Below, piece by piece: positions 45,821-56,655 of a DNA stretch of 64,000 bases (position 1 is the stretch's first letter; the number at the start of each line of letters is the position of its first letter). Below the pieces are notes generated by a model, which saw only the letters and a program-made list of their open reading frames with translations, ran no database searches and had not been told where the DNA came from. Origin of the DNA: Paraphoma chrysanthemicola (lineage: Eukaryota > Ascomycota > Dothideomycetes > Pleosporales > Phaeosphaeriaceae); assembly GCA_020744225.1 (NCBI GenBank), contig JAGMWG010000017.1:806001-870000 (forward strand), in the 5' to 3' direction. A program made the translations under genes and the position numbers.

Positions 45821-46426
45821 TATGCGTGGTTGCTCCGCGTAGACAAGTGAGATAAAGTCTCCAGAAGATGTCAAAGATGATTGAAGGGGTTTTGGGTGAG
45901 TTGTGGATGGTTTAAGATCTTCAAAGGTGTAACAAGCCTGCTATATACCCTTTGGGCGTCCGTCGCCCTGCTTGTCTTCAGGCTTGCTAGATAATTGTGT
46001 AATCATCAAGCCCCTCGTTGAAGCCACTGCCACAAGCAATTTCTGTCTGTTTTGGATGCTGGATCAATCCAATTGTGGCTTGAGACTGCATCGGCAAGCA
46101 AATCCTGTGATGCGATTGCCATCATCTAGTTTTCTCGTCAAGCAAACGTCATGGAGCGAAAACTAGCCAAGATCATTCGCTCAGCTAGCCAAACTGAACT
46201 GAGACGCAGTCACAATTCTAAAGTCAGCAATACTGGTTAGTCTCAACGGCCCCGGTTTGAAGAAAACATGGTCATTGGCGTTGTGGTTCATGGAGAGACC
46301 TTGTTTCTGTAGACACTGACTCGTATAGGCGGACGCTCCCAATTGCTGAACTATGACCATCACGCAAGAAGACGCACCATATGCAAAGAAACGAACTTCG
46401 TGAATCTATCTATCGGCCACGCACAC
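45821..46426. other. Intergenic, Argonaute promoter / SPB1 3' side
   Basis: No supported feature. This is the right edge of the accessory block. Confidence 0.45.
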
Positions 46427-49036
46427 TCACTTCCTCTTCTTCGCCGCCCTCTTCTCACCCCTAACATCCTTCTTCAACCTCGCATCCACCATCTTATACT
46501 TGCCCTTGGTGCCCTTGGGCCTACTCTTAATTCCCTTATTCCCACCTCTCGCCACAACAACCGAGACCTTCTGCTTGGGCTTCTTCTTCGCCGCTCTGCT
46601 CATCAACCGCGCAATGCTCTGCGCCTTCTCCTTCTCCGTCATGCCCTCCTCGTCAGCAAGGAGCGCGCTCTTCTTCTTCAGCTTCTCGAGACGCTGGGCG
46701 GCCTTGAACTTCTTCCTGGCTTGTGCTTCGCGGACCTTCTTGATGGGCCGGGCGTTGAGGGCGCGGAGCTTTTCTTTGATGGCTGCGGCGGCGGCGGCGG
46801 TGACGGGGCGTTGCATTTTGGAATGACGGTTCTCGTCGTCGAGGAACCAGTCGGGTAGACCGTCCACGTCGCGGAGCGAGTATCGATTGAATGAGTCGTC
46901 GAGAAGATCGTACTTCGTCTTCTTGCCAGTTGCCATCTGATGCGCGAGCGTCATGGCTTCAGCTGTGATGATGTCGATGTCAGGCTTGCCATTCTTCATT
47001 GGCATGTCATCCTGCTCCCACTGTGTCTCGTCGCGCTTGACTTCCTCGATCTTGTCTTCATCGTCAGACGAGTCAGAGTCGGCCGTATTCTGTGGCGGTG
47101 ACGGCTTCTTGGCTGGCCTGGTAGGTAGCTGGGTCTCCGCCTTCACGGCCGGAGTCTCCTCCTCATCCATCTCAACATCGCCATCGACGTCAATACCGCT
47201 GTCATCATCATCCTCTTCCAGATCGTCTAACCCATCAATGCCCTTGAAGATATCTTGATCGAAAAATCTTGCGGCCCGCTTTGTCAGAGTTCGCTTTGAG
47301 AGGTCTTCGTTGTCGAGGTCAGTGATTAATCCCTTGGGACCCTCCTCGTCATCGCTCCAGTCGCTGTCCTCATCCTGAACAAGCTCCTCATCACTGCTCT
47401 GTGCTTTGTCGTCGTCTGAGAATCCCTGCCATTCACCATCCTCGCCTTCCATTTTCGAACGTTTTGCGCGGTACTTTGCATCTCTTGCAGATCTTTGCTC
47501 AACATACTCGCCGTACATATCGTCTAGGTCTCGTTCAAGGAAGTCTCCTTCATCGTCGGTGACTTGCTCCTCGTCGCTAGGCTCGTCCGGCCTCTCGCGC
47601 TCGACAATGGTCGCCATCTTGCCTTTGGCGATTCTTGAGAGCGCACCAGCTTTGTCGACGGCCTTGAGTGCGAACATGGAATCCTCGCCCTGTGGCCCAG
47701 CCTGCTCCAGACCAATCTCGTAGGGTGTGGTCATATTCATCTGCATGCGCACAATTTCTTTTTGTTTTCGCTCGTTCTCATTCCGCCGTTGCTTCCTCTT
47801 GATTTTAGAATCCTTCTCCTTGAGCGTCTCGAGTTCTTCTTGGAGTTTCATCTCATCGTCCATGTCCTCGATCTCAGCAACCTCGTCGCCTTCTTCGGCC
47901 TCTTTTGCCTTTGCCTTTTCCTCATCCTGCTTCTTTTGTGAGAAGCCGAAGATGTCTCGCACTTTGAGTCGCCAGCGGAGCAGGCGCTTAAAGTCGGCTC
48001 TACCCAGAACTTTCAAGTCGGCACAGCAGTCTCTGACTTCCTTGGTAGTCTCCTTCAGCTTGTCGATCGTGGCTATGGCAACATCGCCGTTGGGAGGCTG
48101 CTCAAAGCTGAGCTTGTTCAAGCTGCCTAGCATGGCGATAGGATCTGTCGTCTGTATGAACTCCGACACGGGTACTTCGTGGAACTGCGTCCAGTCGCCC
48201 TCCTCGTAACCACCACGCTTTCGCTTCTTCTTCTCCGGGTTGTAAACTTTGGCCTCATTATTGGGTGCGGGGTCTGCGAGCTCTGCAAAAACTGTGCGTG
48301 CGTCGAGGAACTTGGGATCGAGGTGCTTGGGAGCCTTGTAGCCGCGGCAGACGACGAAAATTTCGGCGGAGACGTTTCGACTCGACGGTGGCTTGGTCGC
48401 CTCAACCTTGGTGAACAGCTGGTTGAAGACCCAAAGCAGCGAATTGTAATCCTTGGAGCGAAAGATCTTTGTGACGAAGGTGCCGCCCTCTACTAGGAAC
48501 TCCGTCGCCAGCTTCATCGATTGGAGAACCAGCTCAGCCTGTGTGAAGGCATCCTGCACCCACGCGGTACCGACATTGGGCGCACCATCGTGGAGCACAG
48601 TGTCGGCTTTAAGGTGCTTGAGGTGCTGTCGCAGTGTCGCTCGGCACTTGTCAGTCGTAATATCGCTCTGGAAGGTGATGCATCGAGGAATGGGTTTGAT
48701 TGGGGCGAGATCGACACCGACGATGAGGGAATGCGCGGGCATAACCTGTCATGAGTTAGTTTGGCGGATGGCGAGGTTTTTTCTCCATGGCGCACCTCGG
48801 AAGCGACCTGACACCATGATCCAGGCGCAGCGCAAAGATCAATCAAGACCTTGCTCTTCTCTAGGAAGTTGTACTTTTTGTTCAACTGAATAAGCTTGAA
48901 GGCGGCACGCGCGCGGTAGCCCTTCTCTTTGGCGAGCTTGTACCATTTGTCGAGACGACCTTTTCCGTGCTATAAATTGTCAGCATTGCCTTTGCGCTCA
49001 TGGGCTGGCGTTGCGCACCTTCTTTTGGATCGCCAT
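46427..49036 (-). CDS. SPB1: Spb1, AdoMet-dependent 2'-O-methyltransferase of 27S pre-rRNA
   Basis: Exons complement(46427..48745, 48796..48969, 49019..49036), 836 aa, close to yeast Spb1. Nucleolar enzyme that 2'-O-methylates the large-subunit A loop during 60S assembly. The start is MAIQKKHGKGRLDKWYKLAKEKGYRARAAFKLIQ (written here across an intron). The SAM site is VLIDLCAAPGSWCQVASE. FtsJ-type catalytic residues lie in TVLHDGAPNVGTAW and FVTKIFRSKDY. A DUF3381 middle part follows, then long acidic stretches (DLEEDDDDSGIDVD), and the C-terminal Spb1 domain with AIKEKLRALNARPIKKVREA and a Lys/Arg-rich tail ending AAKKRK. The 18-nt first exon encodes only MAIQKK. It shares a 166-bp promoter with the divergent hydrolase gene. 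Confidence 0.96.
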
Positions 49037-49202
49037 CTTTGCGACGTGTGGGTTGGGTGAAGCGCTGGCAAAAAGTTCGCGGATAAATTTGGGCTTATCG
49101 ATTTCGCATCCTCGAAAACTAACGTCAAAGGCGGTGGCAGAATAACGCGTGGCTATCAGATCGCGCTAAAGGCAGGCACGGACAGCGTCATGCGTCATTC
49201 GC
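49037..49202. promoter_or_regulatory. Short divergent promoter SPB1 / hydrolase-like gene
   Basis: Only 166 bp separate the two start codons, so regulation is probably shared. No specific factor site is claimed. Confidence 0.5.
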
Positions 49203-52200
49203 ATGGCCAGCAACGACAGCCCGTCCGCCTCGGGACTGAAGGTGCGTGTCAACAAGCTTCACATGCCCTGCACGTGCTAACACCCTCTCCAGCGGCCTTT
49301 ACGCCTGCTCACCTCCTTCACTCTGCCCGCCCGAATGAACCCACGCAAGAAGTCTAAGCCAAACTCGCAGGCGCCCGCGGACGGGGACAGCACAGGCATA
49401 GGCGCAGAGGTTCCGCCTGATGCAAGCAACGCGAACACCAACCCCGACACGACGCCCAGTGGGAGCGGGCTTTTGCCAAACGACACGCCAAGCAAATCAT
49501 TAGCAGAGTCGACTGCAGCCTCACATGGCGCATCAACACCACCCGCGTCAGGCACCCAGACACCAAAAGGGAAGAAGTGGCTGAGTGGCTCGGGCAGCTG
49601 GCGGTCAAAGGCGCCAGCTGTAGTCAAGACCGCGACTGAGAGTATCGGCATCAGCGTCAGTGGAGGTGCGGCGGGGGAGCTGCCCCATGAGGAAGGCAAG
49701 CAGCCCAGGGACAACTCGCCCACCAAGTTCCTCACCAAGCGCAAGTCGAGCAAAGGCAACGCCCTGCCTACCTCAATAACAAAGGTCAATGTCTCCTCGG
49801 ACGGTCTGACAGAAGAGCCTGCATCAGGCGAGGTGGCGAAGGAGGACGCTGAATCGGCACCGGCCGTCGTCGAAGAGCCCCCATTGCCACCGAATCCTCC
49901 TACCATGTCACCTACAAACCAGGCTGCGAATGCGTGGGGATGGCGAAGCTGGTGGTCGAGGCCTGACGGTTATTCAGAAGCAGACAAGGCAAAAGCAGGC
50001 ACACGCGGAAGCATCAAGGAGGCCCAGTGCACACCCTTACCTGGGCCGACACCATCAGAGGAGCCCGATGCGAAGACAAAGGGACTGGATATTGGCGAAG
50101 TCCAAGCACCAGCAGACACACAGAACGATACGGTCGCACCGAGCGATTCAGCAACGGACAACACAACTCAAGAAACAGAGGCGAAAGATGCGGCAGCAAA
50201 CGATGTGGCGAAGGGCAGGAACACATCCGGGTCTTCGTGGTTCTGGCTGTGGAGTAGTGCGCAGAATGCAAAGGCCAACACCCCACCAGTGCCACCTCCC
50301 GCCGAAGAGAATTCGATCAAATCAGCGGACGACACACCGGCGCCATCGACCGAATCGCAGCCTGCACCTACCACACAAGAACCGCATGTTTCGCAGGAGA
50401 CGGCGACGCTCACTACAGCCGAAGAAGGGACGACAGAGACTGCGTCGACCACCGCCAGCGCTCCGTCAAAGCCTGCTGCATGGGCCTTTTGGTACAGAGG
50501 GAAGCCGGAGGTGGGCAAGTCGTCAGCCGATGGCGAGCCACAAAAGCATGTCGGGGAGGTGGCCGTGTATAACACTCCCTCACAATCACACCCCGAAGCA
50601 GCCCAGTTCAACGAGCAAGACCAGTCGCAAGCAGAGAGGGGCGCTCCCAAGGAGCCGGAAGAGCCGCCAAAAGCAGAGTCTCTAGCAAAGAAGTCGTTTC
50701 GATCTCTGAGGGGACGACCAAGGAGCATCAAAGCAAATATCGACACGCCCTCTGATTCCGCGTCGTCCAGCAAAGCCGGCACGCCCACCAAAGCATCGCC
50801 CGTTCTCGAGCCCACTCGACCAGAGACCGCACCACAAGCGCGACCAGCGCCGAAGCAGGCGGCAAAGGTGAAGCAAGAACCACCCAACTTGCTCTTGCCC
50901 GAGTTCAAAACGACGTACCGGTTGGTTCATCAGCCCAATTTCTGGCAGCAAATACGTCAGTACTTCCTAGGTGGTGAAGCGCCAATGCCACATCTGCATA
51001 TCAATCCAGCTCCACCAAAGATAAAAAAGGCCGTCGCTATTGGTGTCCATGGCTTCTTTCCAGCCCCTATTATCCAGAAAGTGCTCGGACAGCCTACAGG
51101 TACTTCGATCAGATTCGCGAATGCGGCAGCGGCAGCCATCAAAGACTGGACCGAAGCTCGTGGATATTCGCCAGAGATTGAGCAGATTGCTCTCGAGGGA
51201 GAGGGCTTCATCGCTGAGCGCGTCAACACACTCTGGAAATTGCTATTGAATTGGATCGATCATATCAAGCAGGCTGATTTCATTCTTGTTGCATGCCACT
51301 CGCAAGGTGTTCCAGTGGCCATGATGCTGGTTGCGAAACTCATTCAATTTGGCTGCGTCAACGCGACGCGAATTGGGATATGCGCCATGGCCGGTGTCAA
51401 CATGGGTCCTTTCATCGAGTATAAGACGAAATACTTTGGACCGACCGCTGCTGAGCTTTTCGAGTTCAGCAACCCGAAGAGTCTGGTCAGCCAAATGTAT
51501 CTCGCGGCGCTGGATGAGGTATTGAGATTCGGCGTCCGTATATTCTACGTCGGTAGCATTGATGACCAACTTGTGTCGCTCGAAGTAAGTCAGACAATCC
51601 ACATCATGCAACTACCTACTCACACATCACAGTCCTCAACATTCTCAACCCTCTCGCACCCGTACATCTACCGCGCTGTCTTCGTCGACGGCCGCATCCA
51701 CGCGCCCGACTTCCTGATCCACCTCGTAGGCTTCGCGCTCAAACTCCGCAATCTCGGCCTCCCAGACCACGGCCTCATTCGCGAGCTGTCACCCGCGCTC
51801 GCCGGCTCTTTGTACGGCGGCGAAGGGCATTCCCGCGTCTACGAAGACCCAGCCGTGTACGCTCTTGCAGTCCAACACGCGCTCGAAACAACATCCCTCC
51901 CTACCCCGCCCAAGGAACGTCCAAACACCGGAGGCAGTTTCCAGGGCATCAACATCCCGATCATTGGCGAAAAGGCCGATGTCAAGGACTTGTACAAGCT
52001 ACGAGTCAAAGACTACGAGCCATCGGCTTCAAGCGCGAATCCGAATCCCTTCTTCTTACCCTGGGCAATGCGTGGCTTGCTGGAAGAAGATTTCGTCAAG
52101 AAAGAGCTTGGCAAAGAAGTAGAAGAATTGCTGGGCATGTTTGAGGAATGGAAGCCGACAGGGAAGCAGCTGAAGGATGTCAAGTTTCGGCTTGAGGGCG

Positions 52201-52217
52201 TGCGGAGTAAGCTGTGA
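49203..52217 (+). CDS. Large alpha/beta-hydrolase-like protein (YML020W type)
   Basis: Exons 49203..49241, 49293..51584, 51633..52217, 971 aa. The first 530 residues are disordered Ser/Pro/Thr/Glu-rich sequence with three short Trp-rich islands (WGWRSWWSRPDGYSEADK, SSWFWLWSS, AAWAFWYRGKPE), an odd spaced repeat. The folded part starts near KTTYRLVHQPNFWQQI. It has VAIGVHGFFPAPI, then ILVACHSQGVPVAMMLVAKLI with a Ser in the nucleophile-elbow position, and FYVGSIDDQLVSLE. The last exon gives SHPYIYRAVFVDGRIHAPDF. This layout matches the uncharacterised yeast YML020W family. The start is taken from exon 1 (MASNDSPSASGLK), whose intron joins in frame to RPLRLLTSFTLPARMNP. An internal ATG at 49335 is the alternative. 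The 48-nt last intron is stop-free and a multiple of three. Confidence 0.87.
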
Positions 52218-52537
52218 TGAAGTTACTGTAGCGGTACTTGGGGAGTATATGATTTAGCGTTTTGTTATGGATGGGAATATGGCGAGCTGGGGCTAGGCGC
52301 ATGGAATGGAGTTTTGCGCGATACCTATCTAGATCTTTATATGGGGATTTGGTGCTGTGGTTTACACGGCAATGTACATGTACCAGACACTTTCTACGTC
52401 ATTTTTATTCGTGATGCATGACATCCCAGTCTGTCTCTGCGGTACTTCAGCGCTGAAACCGTTCCGCCCATTCCCGCCGTTGAAACAAATCCTCTCAAAC
52501 CCAGATCCTTCAATCTCCCTGCCTCATCTTACCATCT
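52218..52537. other. Convergent 3' intergenic
   Basis: 320 bp between two converging genes. Nothing recognised. Confidence 0.45.
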
Positions 52538-53086
52538 TCACTCCCCATCGTAAAATATCTCCTTATACCGGTGCGTCGCTTCGACGACAGCATTCGCAGC
52601 ATTGAAATCTGATTCGCTCTCCATCAGCCGTGTTCTCTGGCATACAAGAAGAGGGAGAGAAAGATTCATAACATACCGATACTCGTTCCGAAATCCGTGG
52701 CAGCTTGTACCTTGATATGCAGATTCTGGTCTACTTTGCCGATGATCTCGACGGCGTGACCGACGGCGAGATGGGAATCCTAACATAATCCAAGAGATTA
52801 GTACACAACAATAATATCCTCTCTTGACCCCTTCATAACGTTACGTTCCATATCCGAATGCCGAAACTCGATGGCCGCACGGCGAAATGGCAACAAGTGG
52901 TAATACAGAAAGGAAGAGGTTTTTAGCATTACGTACCCGTGTCAGAATCACATCGATATGTCCACCAGCATCAATAATCGCCGTTTCGCCGCGCAGTTGC
53001 ACGACTTTGCCCAGGACGCGGACGATGCGGTGTTGGAAGGTTTGCAGGTGCGGGGCGAGGATGCGCGGGGTTTGGGGGTGGTCCAT
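52538..53086 (-). CDS. RPA3: Replication protein A subunit 3 (RPA14)
   Basis: Exons complement(52538..52608, 52677..52779, 52937..53086), 107 aa. Smallest subunit of the single-strand DNA-binding RPA trimer. It is a single OB-fold: TPRILAPHLQTFQHRIVRVL, GKVVQLRGETAIIDAGG, then VEIIGKVDQNLHIKVQAATDFG, and a C-terminal helix NAVVEATHRYKEIFY used for trimer contacts. All exon phases agree (50 codons, 34 codons plus 1, remainder) and the length fits the family. The first intron of 157 nt is unusually long for this window. Confidence 0.9.
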
Positions 53087-54097
53087 TGTGATATCGTGGA
53101 ATTACTCTTATGTAGTGACTTGTGCCGAGGGTCTGGCTAATGTTGGCGTAGTACAATTGTATTGGTGTGGTGCGTTGAGATTGTGATGGTGGGATGAAGT
53201 TTGGTGGTTGCGCAGACGCGTCGCGGCGGAAGTTCCAAGGTTACGCGCAATCGCGGGGGCACGTGATTTGGACTTTTTGCACCCCTCTCTTACGCATACT
53301 TCATGTCCGCAACGCTGCTCGGTCAAAATGGAGCATCGCCGACCGCTTCGTCGGATATCTCACACATTCCCATAATTCTCGTACAGCATCCGCAACCCAT
53401 ATCCATCGTGTCCGATCCCTCCTTCGGCCAGCCTTAGCACGCCCTCTTCATCCTTCTCTTCCCTACGGACCTGTTCTCTTACTTCCCATCCATGCCGCTA
53501 TTCCGCCCTTAATCCTCCCTTTCCGCGCACCAAAGCCGCACTTCCGTCCACGCCAAGTCCCGCCCCATCTACCAGATTTCTTCCCAATCCGGAAATCCGT
53601 TTGGCCAAGCCCTGCGGCTGAACGCTTCCCGCACGTGGCAAGCAAAGCTAGGCGCATTACCGACTCACGGCAAAGGGCTTATGTGATGGGATTCGATGGA
53701 CTGTGGTTTCACTAGACTGACGTTTTGGCATAAGCGGCGGGCCGGGAGTAGTGAGTGCTGCTGAAGAAGTGCTGCTTAGGGGAAGAGGAGAGAAGGGGCG
53801 AGGCTGTCATGGCTGAGATAGCGCGTGTAGAGATGGGAAGTGAGATGGGTGTGGAGTTGGTCATGTTGATATTATGCTTGATGGGGAATTGGATATGTAG
53901 ACTTGGATTGAAAATAGCTTGATAGTTATCGTATGGAACGTGTAGATGAGTATTTGGCGACATGTAGTATATAAGGTGAGTTAGAAGGTAATGATATATT
54001 CATTCTCATCACAGGACAGTTCAGAGCATTGGTTCCATCCTATCTTTCTAGTTGGCCTTCACTACACCTTCTTGAACCACCCTTCAAAATCAATATC
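53087..54097. other. Intergenic, 1 kb
   Basis: Frames at 53194..53715 (+) and 53712..53963 (-) are open, but their composition looks like non-coding sequence and no family is recognised. Not called as genes. Confidence 0.4.
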
Positions 54098-54751
54098 ATG
54101 ATCCCAACCGTCTTCTCCTCTCCGCTCCCCATCGCAAACCAACAGGCCCAACAACTCCAAACTCCACCTACCTCTGCACCACCCCCATCTTCATCCCAAC
54201 CAACACAGAATCAGACTTCAAGCACATCCTCTTCATCAAACTCCAGATCACGGACTTCGGCAGTACGTACCCAAACTCCTCATTCAAGGCAAATCCCTGC
54301 TGGGATGTTGACGATTAAGCCAGTAACTTCCGCGCCGATGTCGGCTTGGGTACCGTGGTTGGATCCAGCGTTGCACAACTCGACAACACAGGCGGAGATG
54401 CAGGCGGCAGGATCGTATATGCATGTACCTGTCTCTCAGACGGAAGAGGCGCAAGAGGGAGCGTATATGCATATGCCAGTCTCGCAGTCCGCGACGACAG
54501 GGAGCGAGTATGCGTATATCACGGGATCAGTTGGGGCAAGAGCTAGTTCGATAGTTGGTATGGGAGCTGGAGATTCTGGGAGGGACGGGGAAGGCGAGGA
54601 GCAGCGGTATTTCGAGGGCAATGGGTACTTTCCGCCAACGACGCAGGGAACGCCAGTGAGTAATGCGGATGGATCAGGGCATGCAGGTGCGATGCCTCCG
54701 GGGACTGAACCGACGCAGGAGAATCATATGCCACATACGACCAGATACTGA
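54098..54751 (+). CDS. Hypothetical low-complexity protein with YMH-PVSQ repeat
   Basis: Single open frame, 217 aa from the first ATG (MIPTVFSSPLPIANQQ). The N-terminal third is Gln/Pro/Ser/Thr-rich. The middle has two tandem units, GSYMHVPVSQTEEAQE and GAYMHMPVSQSATTGS, followed by a decayed third (EYAYITGS). The C-terminus is Gly/Pro/Thr-rich. No signal peptide or membrane segment. Low complexity means the frame could be open by chance, but the protein-level repeat with synonymous differences supports coding. Confidence 0.45.
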   Translation: MIPTVFSSPLPIANQQAQQLQTPPTSAPPPSSSQPTQNQTSSTSSSSNSRSRTSAVRTQTPHSRQIPAGMLTIKPVTSAPMSAWVPWLDPALHNSTTQAEMQAAGSYMHVPVSQTEEAQEGAYMHMPVSQSATTGSEYAYITGSVGARASSIVGMGAGDSGRDGEGEEQRYFEGNGYFPPTTQGTPVSNADGSGHAGAMPPGTEPTQENHMPHTTRY

Positions 54752-56069
54752 GGGGTTGGTGTGACTTTCTCAGCTGGTCTGGAATGGTCGGTTCCGGCGT
54801 ATCGTTATGTCGTTTGGACAAGGATTGTACAACTAGACCCGGAGTCTATACTTAGACTAGATAGATCTGCTTCGATGCAATGAATGAGGTTTACACAAGG
54901 CGTTGGTAAGGCCCGGTATTTCTTTGGCGTTATTTGAAATGGCATAGAGTTTGTGATGCGGGAAAGTTGGGAAATGACTAGGTGGAAATACAAAACATCT
55001 CAGATTCTGAGTTTCTGGGAAATGATACATGAGGAAGTAATACCGATTGCAGGAAAAGATATCGCAAGAGAAACCAAAAGCAGTAGCGCGAGAACATAAC
55101 GAACTGACAAATGAAGCTATAGAAGTTGAGACGATCACATGAAAGACAAAGAAGCGCAGCCAATCTTAACACTCTTGGTGACATCTATCAAGGCCACTGG
55201 CTTACCTTATGGTAGCCTCGAAGGAGGGGACTTGCCTTTACCCCTGAATAAAAGACCCTTTGTCGCTCACATCCCGAACACCGTGTTGTTCATACAATTG
55301 GATGCCACGGTCACACCGTATCCGTCCTGTTCGAGTTTCTCTCCCTCCACTCATCCAGCTTCTCCCACTCCTTAATGACTTCATGTTAACACTCCTTCAG
55401 GTTATTGATCCACACTCTCTTGATTTCCTTCCACGTCTGTTCACTGTCACCCTTCTGTTTGGTCGGCCGTGCAGGTCGATCCCAATGCTCTTCGCCCTTC
55501 ACCGGCCAGACAGTGACATTGCGCACGTACGCTCGAGCGCCGTTGCCAGACTAGTTGTTCCTCTCAAGCAACGCAGCTTACAAAGTACGGAAAGCTTGCT
55601 ACGCCATATCTCGAGCGTAAGTGTGTATTGGCCGCAGTTTTCCTTTCGGAAGGCCATTCAGTACTTAGCAATCACGAGGTGCTCTTGTAGACAAGCCGGG
55701 TTTGATGTCGAATCGAGCGAAACTCAACACAGCGTGCATTTACTACCAGCAGACAGATTCAATGTCACAGATGTGGCTTTTGTATAAGCTGAGCCGTGTT
55801 GATCTCAACGAGGCGGCTGAACTGACCGCCCTCGCTCGTCTCATCCAGCCCGTCTTGACACTCACCCTTCCACCCGGTACACATCACACCATGCACATAT
55901 CATAATCTACCACCTCATGCTATCCACCTACCTGTGCCCACGAAAACAAACCCAAAGCGTTCGCTATCCCGGAGTCAAACCATGTATCCCTTACAAGAAC
56001 CCCTTTCTACCTCAAATTTCTTGAATGAAACCTACAAAAAGCATCAATCAGCGCAAGCAAAAATGCGTG
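54752..56069. other. Intergenic, 1.3 kb
   Basis: Frames such as 55260..55787 (+) lack domains or introns, and none is supported. Confidence 0.4.
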
Positions 56070-56157
56070 CTCCCCCGGAAAGGCTCGAACTTTCAACCTC
56101 CTGATTTGGTATTCTTGAATAACAGTCAGACGCGCTAGCCAATTGCGCCACGGAGGA
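56070..56157 (-). tRNA. tRNA-Asn(GTT) with 14-nt intron
   Basis: On the minus strand the acceptor 5' arm TCCTCCG pairs with 3' CGGGGGA (one G-U), with discriminator G. The D arm is GCGC...GCGC. The anticodon stem TCTGA pairs with TCAGG and the loop CTGTTA-A gives anticodon GTT. The intron TTCAAGAATACCAA sits at the canonical 37/38 position. The T arm is GAAAG-TTCGAGC-CTTTC. No CCA is encoded, as expected in eukaryotes. Mature length is 74 nt before CCA addition. Confidence 0.95.
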
Positions 56158-56655
56158 TGTGAGCAAGCTTGATGCGACTTGCTGTGGCTGTTTGACACGT
56201 GATTTGAGCTGCATCAAAAAAGAATGATCCATATACACTGTTCAAGGAGCCCTTGAAAAGGCGTTTCAAGGTAGTTATGGGGCATTGCGGGTATGTGGGC
56301 AGCAATTTGCATGAAGGTGGGACTGGCTCGCTTATTTGGACGACGGCGGGGGTGGTTGGTATAAAATTGTGGGTAATTCCGGCGTGGAAGACACATAATA
56401 TTTCTTCCGAGGACAGGCCTTGCCACTATGGGGCCATGTCCGAAACGCAAAAGAAGAGGACTTCTGGGATGTTTGGATGTACTTGCGTGGCCTCATATAC
56501 GGATTAAACATCGCCAAGACTGCGTCGCGTTCAAATCGTCCCCAGAAAGCAAACGCTCCGCTCGCTATGCATTGTTGAAAGGAATATCATGTCTCATCAG
56601 CGCTTGTCAAGTAACTTTCGTGACGTTAAAGCGATCGCAAGTGGGTCAGCTGCCC
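56158..56655. other. Intergenic around tRNA upstream side
   Basis: No supported gene. Confidence 0.45.

Noticed and set aside
46500..46826. Long plus-strand frames opposite SPB1
   Set aside because: Shadow frames of the Lys/Arg-rich SPB1 C-terminus. Codon bias explains them.
53194..53715. 173-codon open frame, plus strand
   Set aside because: Arg/Pro/His-rich composition typical of a chance frame in GC-rich sequence. No recognisable family.
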